Source: Simiduia agarivorans SA1 = DSM 21679
GTDB taxonomy: Bacteria; Pseudomonadota; Gammaproteobacteria; Pseudomonadales; Cellvibrionaceae
Length of the DNA stretch: 64,000 bases
Direction of reading: 5' to 3'
Assembly (NCBI RefSeq): GCF_000305785.2
Contig: NC_018868.3
Span: 3,022,270 to 3,086,269, forward strand
Shown in pieces: positions 1 through 7,965 of the stretch. A program made the position numbers and the translations under genes. The stretch's first letter is position 1. Each line of letters opens with the position of its first letter. Under the pieces are notes generated by a model. That model was not told where the DNA came from, did no database searches, and was given only the letters and a program-made list of their open reading frames with translations.

Positions 1-549
1 GGGTGATGCCACATAGCGCAAGCGCAGGCCCACCTCGGCATAGCTCAGGCCTTCGCCGGTCGCCGTCTCGATATCATCCTCAGTGTGAAACAGCAGCTCC
101 GCTTTGGGGATCAGTTTCCATTGCGGCGCCACTTCCCAGAAATGCTCGATGCCCAGCAACAGGCCCTGATTGTCGGGACTGACAAAACCGGTGATTTCGT
201 AGGCCGTGCCGGCGTCAGATTCGGCCAGCGCCGACAACACGCCCCAGTGGCGCTTTGGGTCCGGGTAGTGATCCGAGCGCACCCCGGCGCGCAAGGTCCA
301 GGTGTCGTTGGCCGCCATCTGGCCCAATACCTGGGCTTCGTGCGCGCCAAGGTAGCGATTGGGAATTTCGGCTGTACTTTTTATCACCAGCGCCTGGTCT
401 GCAGCATTGCCGATAAACAACTCGGCGTCCCAGAGCGCCAGGCCCTGACTGCGCAATTCAAATTGGTCGAACTCGCCGGAAAACTCAATATCGTCGGCCA
501 GTGCCAGGGCGGGCAAAAGACAGGCAGTGGCTACAAGGGAATACTTCAA
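1..549 (-). CDS. copB: Copper resistance protein B-like outer-membrane protein (3' end outside the window)
   Basis: The minus strand reads 183 codons from a TTG start at 549 to the window edge, so the C-terminus is missing. A GGAGAG ribosome binding site lies six bases before the TTG and no ATG fits. The first 18 residues form a signal peptide ending LALA. The rest alternates short hydrophobic strands and ends in GEGLSYAEVGLRLRY, the pattern near the end of CopB/PcoB outer-membrane proteins, which bind or sequester copper at the cell surface. The usual Met/His-rich N-terminal region of longer CopB proteins is absent, so this is a short form. The family call rests on the C-terminal motif; no other copper gene is visible here. 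Confidence 0.7.
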   Translation of the reverse strand, partial: MKYSLVATACLLPALALADDIEFSGEFDQFELRSQGLALWDAELFIGNAADQALVIKSTAEIPNRYLGAHEAQVLGQMAANDTWTLRAGVRSDHYPDPKRHWGVLSALAESDAGTAYEITGFVSPDNQGLLLGIEHFWEVAPQWKLIPKAELLFHTEDDIETATGEGLSYAEVGLRLRYVASP

Positions 550-711
550 AGGTTTCTCTCCCGTTGGCTGTGGCGCGCAGTGTGGGGCAGTACATACCCC
601 GGTTCAAGTAGTAAAAAAGTGTAATTTATGGCGCCGGATTTGCCCGTGCCATTGGCATTGGGCAGGGGCTAGGCGTTACCATGGCTGTCCGACAGGAGGT
701 CGACTATAACA

Positions 712-2841
712 ATGACTGATTCCAGCACCCATATACACCGCCGGGCCTGCCACTTGTGCGAGGCTATCTGTGGCATCGAAATCCATACCCGCAACGATGA
801 GATTGTGGCCATCAAGGGCGACAAGGACGACCCCTTAAGTCAGGGCTTCATTTGTCCCAAAGCGGTGGCACTGCAAGATATCCATCAGGACCCGGACCGC
901 CTGCGCCAACCTATGCGCCGCACGGCCAATGGCTGGCAGCCCATCGGCTGGGAGGAAGCCATCGCGCTGGCGGCCGATCGCCTGGTGGCGGTGCAGGCGC
1001 GCCATGGTGATGATGCAGTGGCCATCTACGCGGGCAACCCGTCGATTCATTCGCTCGGGATCTGGATGTATTCATCCCTGACCACCCGCGCGCTCAATAG
1101 CCGCAACCGCTTCTCTGCCACCTCGGTGGACCAGTTGCCGCACCACATGGTGGGGCTGTTGATGTATCACCATTGGCTCAGGGTGCCGGTCATGGACCTG
1201 GATCGCACCCAATGGGTAATGATGCTGGGCGCCAACCCGGTGGCTTCCAATGGCAGTGTAATGACCGCGCCCAATATGCCCGGCCGGCTGAAAGCGTTGC
1301 GCCAACGCGGTGGCAAGCTGATTGTGGTCGACCCGCGCAGAACCGAAACTGCGGAGCTGGCAAGCACTTACTTACCGATTGAGCCCGGCAAGGACATTTA
1401 CCTGTTACTGGCCATGCTCAACCACCTGTTCAGCAGCGGCCAGATTGACCTGGGGCGTTTCAGCGGTCGTGTGGCCGGGTTGGACATACTGGACGAACAA
1501 CTGCAGCCGTTCACGCCGGCATTGGCAGAAGCCCACACCGGCATAAGCGCTGACCAGGTCCGCACCCTGGCCGATGAGCTCGCCTCCACCCCGCGCGCCG
1601 CGGTATACGGGCGTATGGGGGTGTCCACCCAGGCTTACGGTACCCTTTGTCAGTGGGCGATCCAGCTGCTCAACCTCTTGACCAATCACCTGGATGTGGA
1701 AGGCGGCTTGATGTTGCCTAACCCGGCAATTGATACCGCGGGCCCGGGCACTAACCCGCAAACCTTTAACCGCTACCAGTCGCGGGTGCGCGGGTTGCCG
1801 GAATTTGCCGGCGAGTTTCCGGCCGCCACCATGGCCGAAGAAATGCTCACCCCCGGCGAAGGCCAGGTGCGGGCGCTGGTCACCATTGCTGGCAACCCGG
1901 TATTGTCCACACCCAATGGCGGCCAGTTGGACGACGCCCTGGCGGGACTGGATTTCATGGTGGCGGTGGATTTCTATCTGAATGAAACCACCCGCCATGC
2001 GGATCTGATACTGCCGCCGGTCTCGCCGTTGGAGCGCGACAACTACGACCTGGTGTTTCACGCGCTGGGCGTTCACAACATGGCCCGCTGGTCGCCGGCG
2101 GTGTATGAGAAATCCGACGGCGAACGCCACGACTGGCAGATTTTTGGCGCCCTCGGCAACGCCATTCGCGAGCGCAAGCAGCAGCCCACCAAAACACTGG
2201 TGCCCCCGGCCGAGATGGTCGATGCCATGTTGCAGTTTGGCGGCAAGGGGCTCAGTCTCGAAGCCTTACAGGCGCAACCCAGCGGCATCGATCTGGGCCC
2301 GCATGTGCCGCGCATGGCGGCGCTGTTCAGTGCCGAACAACCTCTGATGCTCGCGCCCGAACCCATGCTCGACGGTCTGGCCCGACTACCGGTGCAGCCA
2401 CAGCCCGCCGCGGGCTTGCGTTTGATTGGCCGGCGCCACATCCGCTCTAATAACTCCTGGATGCACAATTATCACCGATTGGTGAAAGGTAAAGCGCGCG
2501 ATCACTTACTGGTGCACCCCAACGATTTGGCCGATCTTGGCATTGCCGATGACAGTTGGGTGGAAGTGCGCTCGCGCACCGGCAAAGTGCTGGCGCAGGT
2601 ACAGGCCAGCCAGGAAATGGCGCGCGGCGTGGTGAGCCTGCCGCATGGGTACGGGCACGACCGCGAAGGGATTCGCCTGAATATTGCCTCGCGGCAATTG
2701 GGCGCCAGCGTCAACGACCTCACCGACGACCAGTTGCTCGATTCCATTTCCGGCAATGCGGCCGTTAACGGCGTGTTGGTGAGCCTGCACAAGGTATCAG
2801 AAGCGGCCGTGGACGATCGCAAACGCAAGGCGGTGTCCTGA
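712..2841 (+). CDS. Molybdopterin-dependent oxidoreductase, 709 aa
   Basis: A 4Fe-4S site is formed by Cys13, Cys16, Cys20 and Cys48 (CHLCEAICG, then FICPKA). It is followed by the large molybdopterin-guanine-dinucleotide domain (about 65-480) and a C-terminal dinucleotide-binding domain (about 585-695, with LLVHPNDLADLGI). This is the architecture of DMSO-reductase-superfamily catalytic subunits such as formate dehydrogenase-like and assimilatory nitrate reductase-like enzymes. There is no Tat signal, so it is probably cytoplasmic. No electron-transfer subunit is adjacent, and the substrate cannot be told from sequence. An AGGAGG site precedes the ATG. The gene stands alone on the plus strand, divergent from the copB-like gene. 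Confidence 0.9.
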   Translation: MTDSSTHIHRRACHLCEAICGIEIHTRNDEIVAIKGDKDDPLSQGFICPKAVALQDIHQDPDRLRQPMRRTANGWQPIGWEEAIALAADRLVAVQARHGDDAVAIYAGNPSIHSLGIWMYSSLTTRALNSRNRFSATSVDQLPHHMVGLLMYHHWLRVPVMDLDRTQWVMMLGANPVASNGSVMTAPNMPGRLKALRQRGGKLIVVDPRRTETAELASTYLPIEPGKDIYLLLAMLNHLFSSGQIDLGRFSGRVAGLDILDEQLQPFTPALAEAHTGISADQVRTLADELASTPRAAVYGRMGVSTQAYGTLCQWAIQLLNLLTNHLDVEGGLMLPNPAIDTAGPGTNPQTFNRYQSRVRGLPEFAGEFPAATMAEEMLTPGEGQVRALVTIAGNPVLSTPNGGQLDDALAGLDFMVAVDFYLNETTRHADLILPPVSPLERDNYDLVFHALGVHNMARWSPAVYEKSDGERHDWQIFGALGNAIRERKQQPTKTLVPPAEMVDAMLQFGGKGLSLEALQAQPSGIDLGPHVPRMAALFSAEQPLMLAPEPMLDGLARLPVQPQPAAGLRLIGRRHIRSNNSWMHNYHRLVKGKARDHLLVHPNDLADLGIADDSWVEVRSRTGKVLAQVQASQEMARGVVSLPHGYGHDREGIRLNIASRQLGASVNDLTDDQLLDSISGNAAVNGVLVSLHKVSEAAVDDRKRKAVS

Positions 2842-2909
2842 CCCGCCGATTGGCCAAGGCCTGGGCATTTAGCGGATAATGCGGTTTTCAGAACCACGTT
2901 TCCGCGCCC

Positions 2910-3497
2910 ATGCCCACACCCAAATGCCCCCATTGCGCCCTGGTGCAGGCTTACTGCCTGTGCGCGCAGGTGAGCCAGATTCAGGCCCGCACGCGGTTGG
3001 TGGCGTTACAGCATCCGCAGGAAACCCAGCATTCCAAAAACACCCTGCGCCTGGCGCAACTTGCCCTGCCCGCCATGCACTGCCTGGTGGGCGAACCGGC
3101 GGCGGATTTCCGCGACCTGGCGGAGGCCATTGCCCGCGGCGATTGGGGCCGGGTTGGACTGTGTTATCCGGCAGACACCGCGACGAATGCGCCCGCGGCC
3201 GATGCCCGCTTCGATACCCTGATTGTGCTGGATGCCACCTGGCGCAAAGCTCATAAGATGCTCATGCTGAATCCCTGGCTGGCACAGCTGCCGCGTCTGA
3301 GTCTGCGGCAACAGGGCAACTACCGGCTGCGCAAAACCTCTGTGGACGGTGGCCTGTCTACGCTCGAATCCATCGCCTGGGCGCTGCACACCAATGAGGG
3401 CCGCAACCCCCAGCCCTTACTGGATCTGCAAGCGCGGTGGATTGATGCCCGTCTGAAGCAGATGCCGCAAGAAGTGCAGGCCCGCTATGAACCCTGA
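2910..3497 (+). CDS. tapT: tRNA-uridine aminocarboxypropyltransferase (DTW-domain protein), 195 aa
   Basis: The protein begins with a cysteine cluster (Cys6, Cys9, Cys16, Cys18; CPHCALVQAYCLC) and carries LDATWRKAHKML, the form of the DTW motif seen in TapT/YfiP. Known members transfer the 3-amino-3-carboxypropyl group from S-adenosylmethionine to uridine 47 of tRNA, giving acp3U. Length fits the short bacterial TapT form. Its stop overlaps the start of the following acetyltransferase gene by 11 bases, so the two are likely translated together. Confidence 0.85.
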   Translation: MPTPKCPHCALVQAYCLCAQVSQIQARTRLVALQHPQETQHSKNTLRLAQLALPAMHCLVGEPAADFRDLAEAIARGDWGRVGLCYPADTATNAPAADARFDTLIVLDATWRKAHKMLMLNPWLAQLPRLSLRQQGNYRLRKTSVDGGLSTLESIAWALHTNEGRNPQPLLDLQARWIDARLKQMPQEVQARYEP

Positions 3498-3933
3498 CTG
3501 GCAATTCCGCGCCGTCGCCGGCCCCTTGATACCGCTCGCCAACCAGTTCTACAAGCGGGTGAACAAACACATGAAAGCCCGCGGTGACGAAACCGTCTGG
3601 TTGGGCGAGTGTGATGGCAGTATCCGGGCGGCATTGCGATTGCGGCCGTTGGAATCACCCTATGTATTGCTCACCGGCATGCTGGTGGCGCCGGACGCCC
3701 GTGGCCAGGGCTGGGCGGCAGCGTTGTTGCAGGCAGCCGCAACGACGTTGCGCGCGGGCGAAACCTTTCTGTTTTGTGAGCCGGGGCTTGTAAACTTGTA
3801 CCGGCGCGCGGGCTTCGCGCGGGCCTCGTCGTTGCCTCCGGCGTTGGCCAGCCGGCTGGCCCGCTACCAACGCAAAACGCCACACTTAACCGCTATGGTA
3901 TGGACAACACCCGATGGGACAACTGCTGTTTAA
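3487..3933 (+). CDS. GNAT-family N-acetyltransferase, 148 aa
   Basis: A GNAT acetyl-CoA-binding segment is visible at about residues 67-83 (VAPDARGQGWAAALLQ), followed by the FCEPGLVNLYRRAGF strand-helix typical of the fold's end. The acceptor substrate is unknown. The gene overlaps both neighbours: 11 bases of the tapT end and 20 bases of the DUF6164 start. This gives a tight three-gene run in which translational coupling is likely. Confidence 0.8.
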   Translation: MNPDWQFRAVAGPLIPLANQFYKRVNKHMKARGDETVWLGECDGSIRAALRLRPLESPYVLLTGMLVAPDARGQGWAAALLQAAATTLRAGETFLFCEPGLVNLYRRAGFARASSLPPALASRLARYQRKTPHLTAMVWTTPDGTTAV

Positions 3934-4255
3934 ACTCAACCAGGTACCGGAGGCCGAAGCCCAGGCCGTGCGTGAACTGCTGGATCAGGCCGGCCTGGAC
4001 TGGTACGAAACCCAGGCCGGATTCTGGGGCATTGGCGTGGCCGCCATCTGGCTGACGGATGCCGGCGAGCTGCCCAAAGCCAAGGCCCTGCTGGCCGAAT
4101 TTGAGGCCGGCTGGATTGAGCGCATGCGGGCGCAGCCCCCGGAATCCTTCTGGGCCCGCAGCGCCCGTAAACCTTTGCCGTTGCTGGCAGCGCTTCTGTC
4201 GGCGGCGATCATCCTGACGATCATGATTGTGCCCATGCTGGGCGCCTGGGACTGA
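3914..4255 (+). CDS. DUF6164-family protein with C-terminal membrane segment, 113 aa
   Basis: A soluble N-terminal part (VPEAEAQAVRELLDQAGLDWYET ... WLTD) resembles DUF6164 proteins, which look like small signal-transduction or carrier-type domains. A single hydrophobic helix follows at about 91-111 (LLAALLSAAIILTIMIVP). Function is unknown. It is the last gene of the overlapping tapT-GNAT run and converges with the hydrolase gene downstream. Confidence 0.7.
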   Translation: MGQLLFKLNQVPEAEAQAVRELLDQAGLDWYETQAGFWGIGVAAIWLTDAGELPKAKALLAEFEAGWIERMRAQPPESFWARSARKPLPLLAALLSAAIILTIMIVPMLGAWD

Positions 4256-4265
4256 CGCCGTTGCG

Positions 4266-5285
4266 CTATTCCCGCGCCAGCGGCTCGCCCCATAACATGG
4301 CCAGAAATTTCTTGCGCTTGGCGGCACTGGTATCGCGTTCGGCAAAGTAACCCACGTGTTCGGTGGGGCTCGCCTCCGGGCGCAAGATGATGCCCCACAA
4401 CGGGCTGATTTCATTGGGTATCAGTGAATAGCGGGCGTCGATAATGCGCGCCGGATCGTGCGCATCCAGCGCCAGATAGCGATTGGAAAACCAGGCGAAG
4501 CGGTGGATGTCCCGATACTGCTGAGTGTTGGGTGCCAGCCACGGAAAATCGCGCGCAATATCCAGCTTGCGTGCGCGTTGCCCGGGATAGAGGGTGGCCT
4601 TGTCGAGCACGTGCACCGCATCCACATAAAAATGGTTGTCGGTTTCGTACACCAGTTTCCACAACCAGATATTGGCGAATGAGGGCTTGGCCTCCAGCCG
4701 GATGGGCGTGTGCCCCCGCGACTCAGCCAGCGCCCAACCAGCGGCTTCAGCGCGCTCGCGCTGCACCGCGCCGAGGCTCAGGTAACACAGGCCATAGACC
4801 AAGCCGGCCCGGGCAAATGCCGGCCGTTGTTTCAGTACGCCGGCAATAATCAACGCCAGCAACGGCAGGGTAAACAGCGGGTCGATGATCGATACCGTAT
4901 TCCACGCAAAGCGCGTGTCCGTGAGCGGCCAAAGCAACTGGGTGCCGTAGGTGGTGCAGGCATCCAGCAGTGCATGGGTGGCATAGCCCAGCGTGGTGAA
5001 CAATAAGGTAGGCCATAAACCCAGGCCCAGAAAACGTCGGAACAGGGCATAGAGTATCAGCCCGGTAATGGCGCCCCCGATCGGAATAAACAGCAGCGAA
5101 TGGGTAAACTGGCGGTGAAATTCCAGAAACAATAAGGGGTCGGTACTGGAGCGGATGAGCACGTCCAGATCCGGTGTCATGCCGCCAATGGCACCCACCA
5201 AGGTGGCGGCCGCCAGCTGTTTGCCGGGCCTTGCGGCGGCCTGTGGTAAGCTCGCACCCAGTACGCCTTGTGTTATCGGGTCCAT
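4266..5285 (-). CDS. YdjM/YbcI-type membrane-bound metal-dependent hydrolase (DUF457), 339 aa
   Basis: The N-terminus MDPITQGVLGASL and the internal DLDVLIRSS and FHRQFTHSL segments match the YdjM/DUF457 family of inner-membrane proteins. The conserved Asp and His residues are thought to bind metal. Several transmembrane helices occupy roughly the first 180 residues, followed by a soluble C-terminal domain of about 150 residues. I chose the ATG at 5285 because AGGACA lies just upstream and the family starts at MDPITQG; a longer in-frame start at 5315 exists. Substrate unknown. Confidence 0.8.
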   Translation of the reverse strand: MDPITQGVLGASLPQAAARPGKQLAAATLVGAIGGMTPDLDVLIRSSTDPLLFLEFHRQFTHSLLFIPIGGAITGLILYALFRRFLGLGLWPTLLFTTLGYATHALLDACTTYGTQLLWPLTDTRFAWNTVSIIDPLFTLPLLALIIAGVLKQRPAFARAGLVYGLCYLSLGAVQRERAEAAGWALAESRGHTPIRLEAKPSFANIWLWKLVYETDNHFYVDAVHVLDKATLYPGQRARKLDIARDFPWLAPNTQQYRDIHRFAWFSNRYLALDAHDPARIIDARYSLIPNEISPLWGIILRPEASPTEHVGYFAERDTSAAKRKKFLAMLWGEPLARE

Positions 5286-5351
5286 ACTAGTGTCCTGACA
5301 GGATGTAAGTAACAATCAAAAAGTATAAAACGGAATCTGAACGGAATCCCA

Positions 5352-6575
5352 ATGAAAGCATTGCTGGCGAAAACCCAGGCGACTGCAGAAAAATTCTGGC
5401 AGGTCATGCGCCACGATATCTGGCAACCGCTGGTCAAAAAACCGGTGGAGCCGCACGCGAGCCTGCAGCCGGGTGATGCACTCAGCCCCAAGGCCATTGT
5501 GCGCCTGCGGCAGGCATTTCCGCAGCTGGTGCCAACTGCGTTGGTGCAAGCTTATTCCAACCAACCCCTGGGCCCGGAAGACCCTCGCTTTACCGGTCGC
5601 GACGCATTACTGAAAGCGTTGGACAACGTGCTGCTGGAATGGCGCGATGGGCGCTCCAGTCTCACTGCGTTGGTTGGGCCGCACGGGTGCGGGCTGACGT
5701 CGACCCTGAATCAGCTGCGGCATCGTCTTGAAGGCGACGAGGCGCTCAGTTTTCTGAGTATTGCCGAGCGGCCATTGTCGGTGCAGGACGCGCTGCGGTT
5801 GATCAACAGTATTTTTGAATTCGAATCCTGCCCGGCCACCGTGGCTGAAATGGTCTCCGCCATTAATGCGCTGCCGCCACGCCTGCTGTTGATTGACGAT
5901 GCCCACATGCTGCTGTCCCGCGCGCTGGGCAATCAGGCCGCCGTGCAGACCATCGGCGCCATCATGGTGGCCACCCAGCACCGGCACTGCTGGATTGTGG
6001 CCTGTGCCAAGCAAGCCTGGCGTCGGCTGAATTTTATCTACGCGGTGGAACGGTTTTTCAGCCGGGTGCTGCATATGGATTATTTTAACAGTGAGGAACT
6101 CGCCGACTTAATCGGGAGGCGTTTTTATGGCCACGGGTTTCGCTGGCAACCAGAAGAAGACATGGATGAGTCGGAATGGCTGCAAAAACGCCTTAAGCAA
6201 TTACACAGCATCAGCGGCGGCTTACCCGAGATGGCGTTTTTCTTTTTGCTGCGGGCGTTCAAAGTAGATGCGGATGCCGTCAGCCTGGCGCCATTCTGTT
6301 CATTGGACACCAGTGTGTTGAAAGACTGCGATGAAGACGAATTGTTCAGCCTGGCGGAAATATTTGTACACGGTGTGCTGACTCACATGGAGCATGAAAC
6401 CCTGTTCCGGATTTCGCCCGACCAGAGTCTGCTGCGCCTGGAGCGTTTGCGCCGGGTGGGTATTCTGAATTGCATCAAAACCAGTGAACCCTATACCAGT
6501 AACAGCTATTACCTTGAGCCCATACTGGCGCAGGCCACCGTGGCGCATCTGGTGAATGCCAACCGTTTGTACTGA
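5352..6575 (+). CDS. AAA-like protein with degenerate Walker A, 407 aa
   Basis: The fold has a P-loop position at about residues 109-117 (GPHGCGLTS) and a clear Walker B at about 176-183 (RLLLIDDA), followed by helical regions as in ExeA/AAA_22-type ATPases. The usual P-loop lysine is leucine (L115), so ATP hydrolysis is doubtful, though nucleotide binding may remain. No membrane segment is seen. The gene ends eight bases before the start of an MscS channel gene, so the two probably form an operon. A role in controlling the channel is only a guess from position. Confidence 0.75.
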   Translation: MKALLAKTQATAEKFWQVMRHDIWQPLVKKPVEPHASLQPGDALSPKAIVRLRQAFPQLVPTALVQAYSNQPLGPEDPRFTGRDALLKALDNVLLEWRDGRSSLTALVGPHGCGLTSTLNQLRHRLEGDEALSFLSIAERPLSVQDALRLINSIFEFESCPATVAEMVSAINALPPRLLLIDDAHMLLSRALGNQAAVQTIGAIMVATQHRHCWIVACAKQAWRRLNFIYAVERFFSRVLHMDYFNSEELADLIGRRFYGHGFRWQPEEDMDESEWLQKRLKQLHSISGGLPEMAFFFLLRAFKVDADAVSLAPFCSLDTSVLKDCDEDELFSLAEIFVHGVLTHMEHETLFRISPDQSLLRLERLRRVGILNCIKTSEPYTSNSYYLEPILAQATVAHLVNANRLY

Positions 6576-6582
6576 GGCCCCT

Positions 6583-7398
6583 ATGGATACGGAATCAAAT
6601 AGTTTACAGGCGTTGCTGGATATTATTTCGTTGGAAAAAATACTGGCGATTGCGCTGCTGGTGCTCTCCGCCTGGGTATTTCTGACCCTGATGCAATGGT
6701 TGCTGAATAAACTGGCCGACCAGTTTCCGCGCCACCGGCTGCTGCTCAATCGCATTTACCCGCTGACCCGGGTGCTGGTGTGGAGTGGCACGGTAATCTA
6801 TGCCGTTGTGGGCATCGTGGCGCCGCACCAAAGTATCTTGTTTGCCATGCTCGGTTCCGCCGGCCTGGCACTGGGCCTGGCCACCCAGGAACCCATTAAA
6901 AATATGGTGTCCGGACTCATAATCATGATCAACCCGCCCTACCGGCTGGGCGACATGGTGAGCCTGGCGGGCCACTACGGTGAAGTGATTAAACTGGAAT
7001 GGAGCGTGACCTGGCTGCGCACCTTTGATGACAACATCATCATGGTGCCCAACAACGAAGCGTTGCGCACCGCCATTGCCAACTCCAACAGCGGCGCATT
7101 GGATGAGCAGGTGAGTGTGAAGTTTTCACTGCCCGCAGAATGCGATCACCAGCTGGCGATGGCACTGGCCCGCGAAGCCACGTTGACCTCGCCCTACACA
7201 TTTCTGAAAAAGCCCATCATTATCAACCTCGATAACAGTGTTGAATTCGGCAAGGCACTCATTCACGTGACAGTGAAAGCCTGGGTGTTGGATATCCGGC
7301 TGGAAAAACGTTTTGCTACCGATATTCAAATGCGCGTGATTGATGCCTACAAAATCGCCGGTGTCATGCCCTCGGCGGTGGTGCCGTTGCCGCAATGA
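6583..7398 (+). CDS. Small-conductance mechanosensitive channel (MscS family), 271 aa
   Basis: Three hydrophobic segments occupy about residues 18-100. The third carries the Gly/Ala-rich pore helix (GSAGLALGLATQEPIKN) that lines MscS channels. It is followed by the beta domain (NPPYRLGDMVSL ... IMVPNNEAL) and the mixed C-terminal domain. Such inner-membrane channels open on membrane tension and release solutes after osmotic downshock. The ATG at 6583 is chosen; a longer in-frame start overlaps the previous gene. It follows the AAA-like gene by seven bases and overlaps the MOSC gene by four bases (ATGA). Confidence 0.9.
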   Translation: MDTESNSLQALLDIISLEKILAIALLVLSAWVFLTLMQWLLNKLADQFPRHRLLLNRIYPLTRVLVWSGTVIYAVVGIVAPHQSILFAMLGSAGLALGLATQEPIKNMVSGLIIMINPPYRLGDMVSLAGHYGEVIKLEWSVTWLRTFDDNIIMVPNNEALRTAIANSNSGALDEQVSVKFSLPAECDHQLAMALAREATLTSPYTFLKKPIIINLDNSVEFGKALIHVTVKAWVLDIRLEKRFATDIQMRVIDAYKIAGVMPSAVVPLPQ

Positions 7399-7883
7399 AA
7401 ACCCTGGCAGCGTTGCACTCGGCGTTTGCCCAAACGGGCGTTGTGCAATGGCTGGGCGTGCGTCCGGCCCGGCGCGAAGCCATGCTGGTAGTGGATGCCG
7501 TGGACGCCCGCGCCGGCCGTGGTCTGGTAGGCGACCGTTACAGCAGCCGCAATGGCAAGCGCCAGATTACCCTGATTCAGGCCGAACACCTGCCAGTGAT
7601 TGCCGCGCTGTTGGGGCGCGAGTCCGTAACCCCCGAACAACTGCGCCGGAATATTTTAGTGAGCGGTATTAATTTGCTGGCGTTGAAAGATAAACGTTTC
7701 CGCATGGGTGCCGTGGAATGCGAGGGTACTGGCCTGGCCCATCCCTGTTCGCGCATGGAAGAAATCTTCGGCCCCGGTGGTTATAACGCCGTGCGCGGCC
7801 ACGGCGGCATCACCGCGTGCATACACACCAGTGGCATTGTCCGGCTGGGTGATGCCGTGTCGGCCATTCAGCTGATCGACTAA
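7395..7883 (+). CDS. MOSC-domain protein, 162 aa
   Basis: This is a stand-alone MOSC domain, with the start region GLVGDRYSSRNGKRQITLIQ and the conserved-cysteine segment LAHPCSRMEE at about residue 117. MOSC domains bind sulfur carried on cysteine and are found in molybdenum-cofactor sulfurases and in YiiM/mARC-type proteins. A link with the molybdopterin enzyme at 712 is possible but they are not in one operon. The start codon overlaps the mscS stop by four bases. Confidence 0.85.
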   Translation: MKTLAALHSAFAQTGVVQWLGVRPARREAMLVVDAVDARAGRGLVGDRYSSRNGKRQITLIQAEHLPVIAALLGRESVTPEQLRRNILVSGINLLALKDKRFRMGAVECEGTGLAHPCSRMEEIFGPGGYNAVRGHGGITACIHTSGIVRLGDAVSAIQLID

Positions 7884-7965
7884 AGTCGAATCGACCAATG
7901 TCTGGGTAGGTACCCGAATTCTGGTTTTTTATACTCACCGTATAAAATTGCTGTGAGGTACCGCC

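Noticed and set aside
85..624. Plus-strand 179-codon ORF opposite the copB-like gene
   Set aside because: The minus strand gives a signal peptide and CopB-like end; the plus frame has no recognisable protein.
640..690. TAGGCGTTACC near 670 as an attC remnant far from the array
   Set aside because: No partner core or hairpin; chance match.
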